The position numbers were made by a program, and so were the translations under genes. From Deltaproteobacteria bacterium (GTDB lineage: Bacteria; Desulfobacterota; BSN033; WVXP01): a stretch of 40,645 nt of DNA. The notes under the pieces are model-generated. The model was not told the DNA's origin and made no database searches. It saw nothing but the letters and a program-made list of their open reading frames with translations. Shown here in pieces: positions 1 through 7,023 of the stretch (positions are counted from its first letter, which is position 1; each line of letters begins with the position of its first letter). The stretch lies in assembly GCA_019308905.1 (NCBI GenBank), contig JAFDHF010000037.1, positions 1-40,645 of the forward strand, read 5' to 3'.

Positions 1-26
1 GTGGGGAATTCCTGCCCCTTCCCCGG

Positions 27-60
27 GAACACGAATCACGAACACGAATCACGAACACGA
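27..60. repeat. 13-bp tandem repeat, about 2.6 copies
   Basis: The unit gaacacgaatcac occurs twice head to tail and is followed by a partial third copy (gaacacga). It lies in non-coding DNA upstream of the first promoter. No function can be read from it. It may be slippage or the edge of a larger repeat outside the window. Confidence 0.6.
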
Positions 61-166
61 CCTTTCCCCTTCCCGCTCACCCTTGATGGGTACCCCACCG
101 CTTCCGCAATGTCGCTCGGAGGCAAGGGTGTTCTCCAAAAGTCAGGAAACTCCACAAAATTTTTTC

Positions 167-196
167 TTGACAAGCGATATGAAACCCATGTATAGT
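167..196 (+). promoter_or_regulatory. sigma70-type promoter of the amidohydrolase region
   Basis: A perfect -35 box TTGACA (167-172) is followed by an 18-nt spacer and TATAGT (191-196) as -10. A T-rich stretch precedes the -35. The expected start point falls near 203, just before the palindrome at 212-225, so a repressor bound there would sit on the early transcribed region. The promoter would drive the amidohydrolase and possibly the importer genes behind it. Confidence 0.6.
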
Positions 197-211
197 GAGC
201 CTCGAAACCTG

Positions 212-225
212 TTATGACGTCATAA
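212..225. promoter_or_regulatory. operator-like 14-bp perfect palindrome
   Basis: TTATGACGTCATAA is its own reverse complement. It lies 16 nt downstream of the -10 box at 191-196 and about 160 nt before the amidohydrolase start. This is a normal place for a repressor site. The regulator is not identified; the GntR protein at 18496 has a different palindrome (also centred on ACGT) in its own promoter. Confidence 0.5.
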
Positions 226-387
226 TGTTAGTTCTTTTCCGGACACTCTGTCAAGTACCGACTCAGCCTCGGGTGGTTGAGTGCCCGGCTATTCTCCTTA
301 CGGTGCGGATGGATTGACGGGGGAACCTCAAGATCCGAACCAGCGACTGAAGGACCTGATCAGACCACGTGTTGCGAGGGGAACGGA

Positions 388-1638
388 ATGAAATCCACGG
401 TGATCAAGGCTGGAAGACTGATCGATGGAACCGGGAGACCACCCATCGAGAAATGCGCCGTCGTGGTTGAAGGCTCAAAGATAGCGGCCGTCGGCAAAGC
501 CTCGGAGATCGTTTTGCCTGAAGGAGAGGGTGTCGACGTCATCGACGCGGTGGGGAAAACGCTGATGCCCGGCATGATTGACAGCCATGTGCACATCTAT
601 ACAGATGGTGAGTCAAGGGAATTCTACTCTCTTCCCGTATCCAACAACCACCTAACCCTTGCACTGAGGTCGGTGCCACGGTTGAAACGTACCCTGGAGA
701 TGGGAATCACGACCCTCCGAGACGGCGGGTCAGGATGGGGCTGGCTGGAGGTGGCACTCCGTGACGCCATCAACCGAGGTGACATTGTCGGGCCCCGGTA
801 TTTCGCCACCGGATACCATCTCACGGTTACCGGGGGGCATGGTTACTTCCTGCCTCCATGGTTGGCCAATATTCCCGTGCATCCCGAACAGTCTACGATC
901 CACTGCGACGGACCTGACCAGTGGAGAAGAGCTGCCCGGCTCAACATCTACAATGGAACGGACAATGTGAAGGTTGTGGCCAGCCGCGATATCATCAGTA
1001 CAGGTATTGCAACGGCCCCGCAGGCCACTCGTGAGGAATTGAGGGCGGCCATCGAAGAGGCCCACAAGATGGGAAAAAGGGCGATCGCCCATGCCCAAGG
1101 GCGAGAGGCGATCATGAACGCCATCGAGGCGGGTGCGGATTCGATTGTCCACGGTTTCTTCATGGATGAAGAGTGTGCCGAGATGATGGTAAAGGAGAAT
1201 GTGTATCTGGAATCGACCAACCTGTATGTGCGGATGATCGTGGATAAGGGGCCTGGAGATCTACCGGACTGGATGGTGCAGAAAGCGGTCGAATGCTGGG
1301 AAGACAAGAAGAAGAACTTCAGGAAGTTGATCGACATGGGTGTGAAGATCTCATTCGGGTCAGACGCAGGAGTCCCCTATATCCGGCAAGGTGACAATGC
1401 GGGTGAATTGGCCATGTTTGTGGAATTGGGGATGAAACCGATGGATGCGATCATTGCTGCAACCAAGACGGCGGCCGAAGCCGTCGGCGTCGGGGACGAG
1501 GTCGGCACCATAGAGGAAGGGAAGATAGCCGATATTATCCTCGTCGACGGAGACCCGGTGAAGGATATTCGCATTCTTCGTGAAGAGGAAAAGATCAAGA
1601 TGGTCATGAAGGAGGGGCAGATAGTCGTGACACGATAA
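388..1638 (+). CDS. amidohydrolase, imidazolonepropionase/prolidase-like metal-dependent hydrolase
   Basis: The 416-residue protein has the layout of the amidohydrolase superfamily: an N-terminal beta-sandwich segment (IDGTG, residues 12-16), PGMID followed by the metal-binding H67-x-H69 at the start of the TIM barrel, a Lys in NVKVV as candidate bridging-ligand residue, later His residues in AHAQG and IVHG, and the Asp of FGSDAG near the C-terminal end of the barrel. Such enzymes hydrolyse cyclic amides, lactams or dipeptides; the substrate cannot be named. The ATG at 388 is preferred because GAGGGG precedes it by about 6 nt and the family's N-terminus begins there; the frame is open further upstream without a ribosome site. 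The next gene, 170 bp downstream, is a sugar-type binding protein, so the hydrolase may act on the imported compound (inference). Confidence 0.85.
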   Translation: MKSTVIKAGRLIDGTGRPPIEKCAVVVEGSKIAAVGKASEIVLPEGEGVDVIDAVGKTLMPGMIDSHVHIYTDGESREFYSLPVSNNHLTLALRSVPRLKRTLEMGITTLRDGGSGWGWLEVALRDAINRGDIVGPRYFATGYHLTVTGGHGYFLPPWLANIPVHPEQSTIHCDGPDQWRRAARLNIYNGTDNVKVVASRDIISTGIATAPQATREELRAAIEEAHKMGKRAIAHAQGREAIMNAIEAGADSIVHGFFMDEECAEMMVKENVYLESTNLYVRMIVDKGPGDLPDWMVQKAVECWEDKKKNFRKLIDMGVKISFGSDAGVPYIRQGDNAGELAMFVELGMKPMDAIIAATKTAAEAVGVGDEVGTIEEGKIADIILVDGDPVKDIRILREEEKIKMVMKEGQIVVTR

Positions 1639-1808
1639 GATGAGTTCGAGGAGAGTCCGATTCTTGACCGGAAGGAGGTGGTGGGATTAGGAATAAAGAG
1701 GTCCAGAAGGGGAAAGTTAGAAAGGAGAGGTTTTGAAAGAGTTCTTTTTTCCTGGAAACTTTTGACAGAGGAGTCAATCGTGTCCGAAACAGGGCTAGGG
1801 GGTAAGAA

Positions 1809-3056
1809 ATGAAAAAGACGAAACCTGCAGGACTCAAGACGGCGGTTGTGGTAGTAGTCAGCGTGATCATCATCGCGGTAGGGAGTTTAAGTCCCGCAAT
1901 AAGCCAAGCAAAGGAGTTCAAACACGGAAAGACCGTATGGCTTTTGATGCCTTATACCGGTGAATTTTGGTGGAATATGCTCGTGACATTCCTAGGGGAG
2001 GCGGTAAAGGCCGACGGTTGGAACTTCAACTTTACCAGTGCCGAGGGATCAGACACAACCCAATTCGATCAAATAACCACCTACGCGCAACAGGCCGATA
2101 TAATGTTCGTCGATCCGACGAGTATGACGGCCGTGAATGAGGCTATAAGGATAGCCGAACAGCAATACCACTGCCCTGTAGTTGTGTACAAAGACTACAT
2201 AACCGGGGCGAGCCGTGTATGCGCGCAGTACAATGACCTGGCGGCTGCAGAAGCAATGGCTAAGGAAGCAGTCAAGTGGATACAGGAAAAATACGGCACA
2301 ACAGAGGGCAAGACAGTGATCTCGCTTAATGGAGATCTGAGGCTGAGCGGCTGGAAATTGAGATGCGACGGGTTCAGGTGGATAAAGAAACACCATCCCG
2401 AAATCAATTTTGTCGAGATCGTGGGTGGGCTGACGCCTGAGGGATGGGCCGATGTTGCAGAGGCCTGCATTGCCGGGCCCGGATCGGATGTTGTTGCCCT
2501 GCTTGCGGGAAGCGACGGCCCCTACCTTCTGGGTGCCCTCGATGCATTGGAGAAATACGGCAAACTCTACTACGTGGGAGACCCAAACCATGTATACGTA
2601 GCGAGCATCGACGGAAAACCCTCGACGCTCACATGGCTCAGGCACGGGTATATTGATACGGTCTACTCACAGACCCCTGATTCGATAGCTGTTTCACTGT
2701 GGCAGATAGCGAAAGATTACATTGTGAAGGACGCGTCATACCAGTATCCACCGTACAAAATACCCGAAGTCCCGACGCCGCTCACGGTCAAACAACCCAA
2801 AGGCTGCTATTGGGGTGGCGAGGATCTGGTTATGACGGTGGAAAAAGTCCCCTATTCCAAAACCCCTATGGGGACGACGCCGTGCCCTCGAGTCGACAAG
2901 GACAACGTTAATACATGGGGATTGTGGGGAAACAGTATCGTCAAGTTGATCGGTGAAGACCTGAGTCCGGTCCCTACGTTTGCAGCCAAGGGAACAGAAC
3001 CGGCATGGTCTGCAAGACTCTTGAGCGAATACAAGGCATGGCGTGAGAAGAAATAA
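1809..3056 (+). CDS. periplasmic sugar-binding protein (Peripla_BP_4/CUT2-type) of ABC importer 1
   Basis: This 415-residue protein is the extracytoplasmic substrate receptor of an ABC importer. A signal peptide is clear: KK-rich start, a hydrophobic run at residues 12-30, and a likely cleavage after SQA near residue 35. The mature part resembles the LacI/RbsB-type fold, with the early segment WWNMLVTFLGEAVKADGW, a DPTSMTAVNEAI segment typical of the ribose-binding class, and YVGDP late. At about 380 mature residues it is longer than RbsB, mainly through a C-terminal extension. The ATG follows an AGGGGG stretch. The ATPases and permease of the system follow only after a 687-bp gap containing a large hairpin, so the receptor may be transcribed at a higher level. 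The ligand is unknown. Confidence 0.85.
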   Translation: MKKTKPAGLKTAVVVVVSVIIIAVGSLSPAISQAKEFKHGKTVWLLMPYTGEFWWNMLVTFLGEAVKADGWNFNFTSAEGSDTTQFDQITTYAQQADIMFVDPTSMTAVNEAIRIAEQQYHCPVVVYKDYITGASRVCAQYNDLAAAEAMAKEAVKWIQEKYGTTEGKTVISLNGDLRLSGWKLRCDGFRWIKKHHPEINFVEIVGGLTPEGWADVAEACIAGPGSDVVALLAGSDGPYLLGALDALEKYGKLYYVGDPNHVYVASIDGKPSTLTWLRHGYIDTVYSQTPDSIAVSLWQIAKDYIVKDASYQYPPYKIPEVPTPLTVKQPKGCYWGGEDLVMTVEKVPYSKTPMGTTPCPRVDKDNVNTWGLWGNSIVKLIGEDLSPVPTFAAKGTEPAWSARLLSEYKAWREKK

Positions 3057-3368
3057 CCGGGACGCCGGGGACTCAGGCCTCGCAACCCGGTAGCGGACAT
3101 TCTTAGGGGCATCGGTAACAACTACGGTGCAGTCCCGGAATCCGGGACGCTGGAATGAGGAAAGAGTCCAGGGTCCCGGATACACCTCCGGAGGATGACC
3201 GAGAAGTAAGCCCGGGGACGCTCAAAGTAGGCGGTGGCGGCGGTTTCCTGCTCGATTTCAGGGGGAAGATATTCCCGATGCTGCGGTGCGAGGGTTCATG
3301 CTCCAAGAGATAGGCCAAGAGGCTACGGCGGATAAACACCTGGGCTGTCGAGAAGAACGGGCGGCAAG

Positions 3369-3442
3369 AAGGGCTCCTTTGTTGTGGTGTTCTTGCTGTG
3401 GTCTTGGAGGCTTGAAATCAACCACAACAAGGGTGCCTTTTT
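3369..3442 (+). terminator. long hairpin with T-run after the binding-protein gene
   Basis: The left arm 3369-3388 pairs with the right arm 3421-3440 over 19 of 20 positions, with two G-U pairs and one mismatch. The inner eight base pairs, gttgtggt/accacaac, are perfect. The loop is 32 nt. The right arm runs into TTTTT (3438-3442). This fits a rho-independent or attenuating terminator for the upstream gene, although the long loop is unusual, and a regulatory RNA structure is possible. Confidence 0.5.
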
Positions 3443-3451
3443 CATTCAAGC

Positions 3452-3480
3452 TTGCCGACTGTCGATGACCGTGTTATGAT
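3452..3480 (+). promoter_or_regulatory. candidate promoter for the ATPase/permease genes
   Basis: TTGCCG (3452-3457), a 17-nt spacer and TATGAT (3475-3480) form a reasonable sigma70 match placed just after the hairpin terminator. The leader to the first ATPase start would be about 255 nt. Support is positional and by consensus only. Confidence 0.4.
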
Positions 3481-3743
3481 TCGGGCCCCAGGTGGGTGGA
3501 CATCAGGGTATCGCCCCCTGAATACGGCTTTAACAGGACAAGAATCGATCGAAGGTACCATCGAGAAGGCAACTGACTGTCATACCGCACATGGACAACT
3601 GTGCTAGGATTCGGGGAAAACTCAACAGTGACTCCTGGAACTGATACCATTAGGCGAGATGGGATCGTGAATGCCGTTGAGCAAACCGGAGATGGGTGCC
3701 GGTTTCAATTCCTGAGAAGAAAACTGGGATCGGGGGGCCTGGG

Positions 3744-4493
3744 ATGAAAAGAACTGACCCGATTCTGAGACTGAAGCATATTTCAAAGGATTTCGGCACG
3801 GTCAGGGCTCTAAGCCGTATCTCATTCGATCTTGGGGGAGGTAAGATCCTGGGATTGGTCGGGGACAACGGTGCGGGGAAGTCTACTCTGCTAAGAATCC
3901 TGAGTGGTGATCTTCAACCATCGAGCGGAGAGATCTACCTCGGGGAAAAGCCGGTACGCTTCAAGAATCCTGCCGACGCGATGAGGCAAGGAATAGCCAT
4001 CGTGTACCAGTTCCTGCAACTGGTCGACATCGCCAAGGTATGGGAAAACTTCTTCATGGGCAGGGAGCTGACCAAGAGAATAGGCCCCTTCCCGTTCCTT
4101 GACATAGAGAGAATGAAGCGGCTCACGGCGGAGGCTATCGCAAAATACGGCCACACATTCGACATCGAGCGAGAAATCAGAGAACTCTCAGGGGGACAAC
4201 GACAGATCATAGCAGTCACCAGAGCCGTCGAAGCGAATCCTGACATCCTCCTGCTCGATGAACCCACCCACGGCCTGTCGAAGAGAGTGATAAGAGAGAT
4301 CTTCGATCTGCTTAGAACCGCCAAAGAAGAGAAAGACACCTCGATCATCATTACCAGCCAGTGGTATGAGCAGATCAGTGATTTCGTCGACGAGGTGATG
4401 GTCCTCCGGTTGGGCGAGACGGCCGGCCGTTTTGACACAGAATCCGCTGACAGGGTGAAGATCTTCAAGCTTGCAATGGGTCTGCCAACCTGA
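3744..4493 (+). CDS. sugar ABC importer ATPase, subunit 1 (switch His replaced by Gln)
   Basis: A 249-residue single-domain ATPase of the CUT2 (RbsA half) type, expected to energise the permease encoded downstream from the inner face of the membrane. Visible motifs: Walker A GDNGAGKST (40-48), Q-loop Q89, an intact signature LSGGQ (148-152), and Walker B LLLDEPT with catalytic E173. The H-loop reads TSQ at 204-206, so the usual switch histidine is Gln206. The D-loop Asp is Ser179. RbsA-type proteins normally carry two fused domains; here each domain is a separate gene, and the second lies 176 bp downstream. The start at 3744 is preferred over an upstream ATG because GGGGGG lies before it and the protein then aligns residue for residue with its paralogue. 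Confidence 0.88.
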   Translation: MKRTDPILRLKHISKDFGTVRALSRISFDLGGGKILGLVGDNGAGKSTLLRILSGDLQPSSGEIYLGEKPVRFKNPADAMRQGIAIVYQFLQLVDIAKVWENFFMGRELTKRIGPFPFLDIERMKRLTAEAIAKYGHTFDIEREIRELSGGQRQIIAVTRAVEANPDILLLDEPTHGLSKRVIREIFDLLRTAKEEKDTSIIITSQWYEQISDFVDEVMVLRLGETAGRFDTESADRVKIFKLAMGLPT

Positions 4494-4511
4494 CAGGATC
4501 CGGGGCTCGGT

Positions 4512-4664
4512 ATGTACATCCACAAGAAGCCATCGCCGAAGGTGAAGCGACTGCCGCCGCCCTTGAACGGGTCGACCAATATGGCGCATTCAGTTGAAAT
4601 TCATCATCTCTATTCGGATAGATCTATTGTCGTCCATGTGAACGATATGTCGAGCAGCAGGTGA
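4512..4664 (+). CDS. possible 50-residue small ORF between the two ATPase genes
   Basis: An open frame fills the gap between the paired ATPase genes. It begins 18 nt after the first gene's stop and ends 5 nt before the second gene's ATG. The product would be basic at its start (HKKPSPKVKR) and has no family I recognise. A GGGG eight bases upstream is a weak ribosome site. Its tight fit to the gap is the only positive argument, so it may be chance. Confidence 0.2.
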   Translation: MYIHKKPSPKVKRLPPPLNGSTNMAHSVEIHHLYSDRSIVVHVNDMSSSR

Positions 4665-4669
4665 GCGGG

Positions 4670-5410
4670 ATGAACGGCTCCAGCCCCATGTTGGAAGTCA
4701 AGAACGTCTGGAAGAATTTCGGCACAGTCAAGGCTCTAAGCGATATCTCATTCGATCTTGAAGAAGGTAAGATCCTGGGATTGGTCGGAGACAACGGTGC
4801 AGGAAAATCCACCCTGCTGAAAATCCTGAGTGGTGATCTTCAGCCGTCTGGTGGAGAGATCTACCTCGAGGGAAAGGCGGTCCGGTTCAAGAGCCCCGCT
4901 GACGCGATGAAGAAGGGAATAGCGATCGCGTACCAGTTTCTGGAATTGGTTGAGATTGCGAAGGTATGGGAAAACTTCTTCATGGGCAGGGAGCTGACCA
5001 AGAGAATAGGCCCCTTCCCGTTCCTTGACATAGAGAGAATGAAGCGGCTCACGGCGGAAGCTATCGCAAAATACGGGCACACTTTCGATGTAGATCTGGA
5101 GGTGAGAGACCTCTCCGGGGAGCAGAGACAGATCATAGCAGTCACCAGAGCCATCGAGGCGAACCCCGAGATCCTTTTGCTGGACGAGTCTTTTACATTA
5201 TTGTCTCTGGACGGAAGAAAGGAGATTCTCAACTTCCTCAGAGAAGTCAACAAGAAGATCGGCATCACCATGATCATAGTTTCTCACGATTTGGAGCTGA
5301 TCAAGAATTTGAGCCATTACATAATGGTCCTGAGAGGCGGAGAGAAAATGTTCTTCGGCCACACCGGCAGCATCAGCGTCGATGAAATCGTGGATTACAT
5401 GCTTCCATGA
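4670..5410 (+). CDS. sugar ABC importer ATPase, subunit 2 (signature Gly replaced by Glu)
   Basis: A 246-residue paralogue of the preceding ATPase with the same residue numbering. Walker A GDNGAGKST (40-48), Q89, Walker B LLLDE with E173 and the switch His206 (VSHD) are present. The signature reads LSGEQ (148-152), with Gly151 changed to Glu, and Walker B continues SFT instead of PTx; position 179 is Ser as in subunit 1. The defects complement those of subunit 1, as expected for a heterodimer with one good and one poor ATP site. The ATG at 4670 is supported by AGGTG about 7 nt upstream; an in-frame GTG at 4661 is an alternative. A 98-bp stretch is identical to subunit 1, including silent sites. 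Confidence 0.87.
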   Translation: MNGSSPMLEVKNVWKNFGTVKALSDISFDLEEGKILGLVGDNGAGKSTLLKILSGDLQPSGGEIYLEGKAVRFKSPADAMKKGIAIAYQFLELVEIAKVWENFFMGRELTKRIGPFPFLDIERMKRLTAEAIAKYGHTFDVDLEVRDLSGEQRQIIAVTRAIEANPEILLLDESFTLLSLDGRKEILNFLREVNKKIGITMIIVSHDLELIKNLSHYIMVLRGGEKMFFGHTGSISVDEIVDYMLP

Positions 5411-5585
5411 AGCGGGGCTGTTTGGGGATTAGCATCGTACGGTGTGGGCCTTGCCAAGAACCGCCTCTGGTCGACTAAATTCGCCCTTGACCGAGGGAGA
5501 TCAAACACACTGCGAGATGCGTCTGTAGCAATACAGAGGTGTGACAGGGTCGGGGCGACACAATACTCGCAGGGGGAGAAGGCTC

Positions 5586-6548
5586 TTGAAATCGGCAAAG
5601 TACCTGTTACAGAGTGCGTCGGCTGGCTTGATGGAGTACTACACCTGGTTCCTGTTCGTAGGGATCTACGTTGTTACGGGTCTTTTTGTTCCAACCCTGT
5701 TCACTCACCTGACCTTCCTGAGTGTGTTGGTCCAAGGAACAACCGTAGGTTTTCTTTCCATCGGCATGGCGTTTGTCATGATTGTCGGGGAGATTGATCT
5801 CTCCATAGTCGCAGTGGCGTCGTTTGCACCCATGGCGGGAATACTGGCTATGGAAACAGGCCTTCCCGTCCCTCTCGCCATCCTGTTTACACTCCTGGTC
5901 GGTGTTGGAGTCGGCCTTTTCAACGGATTGCTGATCACAAAACTCAGGATTCCCTCACTGGTTCAGACAGTTGCGATGTGGTGGATGCTTGCAGGGATCG
6001 TCCTGGTCGCCACAAAGGGCATGGCCAAGGCCGGGCTTCCAGATGCATGGATGGAGTTGGGGAGGGTCTTCATAGGCCCGATCCAATTGCTTCTCTTCTT
6101 CTTTGTCATAGTCGTCATCGCTGCAATAATCTTTGCCAGGCGCACGGTGACCGGTAGAAGACTCTACCTGGTTGGGGGGAACAGTGAGGCGTGCAGCGCG
6201 ATGGGAATTCCCGTCGATAGAATCAGGATCATCGCGTTCATCGTCTCCGGATTTTTTTCGGCATTGGCCGGGTATGTTCTCTCAGCCAGAATGGGTTTCG
6301 TCTCGGCCAGGTTTGCGGTAGAGTGGCTTATGCCCGCCATCGCGGCTCCGGTGATTGCAGGGGTCAGCCTGACCGGAGGAAGGGGCAACCTTATCAACGT
6401 GGTTGCCGGAGCCTACCTGGTTCAACTCATAGTCATTATCGTCAGGGCGGGTGGAGTCAGCGGTTATTCCTATGAGTTCGTCCAAGGACTGCTTGTGTTC
6501 ATTGCCATCCTGGTAGACGTCGTAAGGGGAAGAATTACAGGCCGATAA
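5586..6548 (+). CDS. sugar ABC importer permease (RbsC/BPD_transp_2 family)
   Basis: A strongly hydrophobic protein of about 320 residues with eight to ten membrane segments, the integral membrane channel of a CUT2 importer. Family hallmarks include GEIDLSIVAVAS (normally G.IDLSVG), FNGLLITKLRIPSLVQT (normally NG.L.....PPFI.TL) and the Gly/Ala-rich block around SGFFSALAGYVLSAR. Only one permease gene is present, so the channel is probably a homodimer contacted by the two different ATPases. The start is uncertain: a TTG at 5586 follows GGGGGAG by about 8 nt, a GTG lies further upstream at 5541, and the first ATG (5631) would cut into the N-terminal region just before the first membrane segment. 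Confidence 0.85.
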   Translation: MKSAKYLLQSASAGLMEYYTWFLFVGIYVVTGLFVPTLFTHLTFLSVLVQGTTVGFLSIGMAFVMIVGEIDLSIVAVASFAPMAGILAMETGLPVPLAILFTLLVGVGVGLFNGLLITKLRIPSLVQTVAMWWMLAGIVLVATKGMAKAGLPDAWMELGRVFIGPIQLLLFFFVIVVIAAIIFARRTVTGRRLYLVGGNSEACSAMGIPVDRIRIIAFIVSGFFSALAGYVLSARMGFVSARFAVEWLMPAIAAPVIAGVSLTGGRGNLINVVAGAYLVQLIVIIVRAGGVSGYSYEFVQGLLVFIAILVDVVRGRITGR

Positions 6549-6742
6549 GCCAGTTCAACGCTCTTGTGGGTGGGCGCGACGCTTCTCTCATCCGCGGTTC
6601 TATCTGCTCATAACCAACTCCCTGTCACCTCAATCCTCACTGAAGCGGTACCATGTGTGTTCGCAAGTTCCATATTTTGAGACTTGAATGCTTGACCCGA
6701 ATATGGAATAGATGTAGAGACGGTCTATGGGAAGGTCCTGTG

Positions 6743-7006
6743 ATGGTGATCAGGTTTTTCGGTCCCTTTGAACAGCAGGCGGGAAGGGAGGTAAGAATCA
6801 GGCTAGAAAAGCCGATCTCGGCCCGGGAGACGCTCCAGATACTCGCCTCCAGATATCCCGGCTTTGCGAGGTTTCTCGAGGCGGAAGACGACGCGCGCCT
6901 TTCAGCCCATCTCATGCTGGTACGCAATGGGGTACCCCTGAGGCTCGCCGACATGGTCGATGACAAGGATTGCATTGATATCCTCCTACCGGTAACAGGG
7001 GGATGA
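6743..7006 (+). CDS. MoaD/ThiS-like sulfur-carrier protein linked to AOR
   Basis: An 87-residue beta-grasp protein with the typical ending LLPVTGG: a C-terminal Gly-Gly that in MoaD is adenylated and thiocarboxylated to donate sulfur for molybdopterin or tungstopterin. The segment VIRFFGPFEQQAG is the usual first strand. The ATG at 6743 follows GAAGGT at a good distance; the open frame further upstream is untypical. Its stop overlaps an in-frame ATG of the AOR gene (ATGA at 7003-7006), so the two are probably co-translated. A dedicated MoaD next to an AOR gene is a recurrent arrangement and suggests cofactor supply for that enzyme. Confidence 0.85.
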   Translation: MVIRFFGPFEQQAGREVRIRLEKPISARETLQILASRYPGFARFLEAEDDARLSAHLMLVRNGVPLRLADMVDDKDCIDILLPVTGG

Positions 7007-7023
7007 AAAGGGGAGGAATGGCG

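Larger units (their letters stand above)
3057..3743. other. 687-bp gap inside the importer 1 cluster
   Basis: No convincing gene was found. The stretch holds a short palindrome gtcccgga-a-tccgggac (3132-3148), a large imperfect hairpin (3369-3440) followed by five T, and a promoter-like pair at 3452-3480. A 52-codon frame from 3155 lacks a ribosome site and resembles no family I know. The gap plausibly separates the binding-protein transcript from a second transcript for the ATPases and permease. Confidence 0.6.

Noticed and set aside
1678-1812. 44-codon frame in front of the importer 1 binding protein (GTG start, ends in the next gene's ATGA)
   Set aside because: The AGGAGG sits directly against the start instead of at ribosome-site distance, and the product is a low-complexity basic peptide without known relatives.
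3155-3313. 52-codon plus-strand frame in the 687-bp gap
   Set aside because: No ribosome site, a Gly run and no recognisable family; chance open frame in GC-rich DNA.
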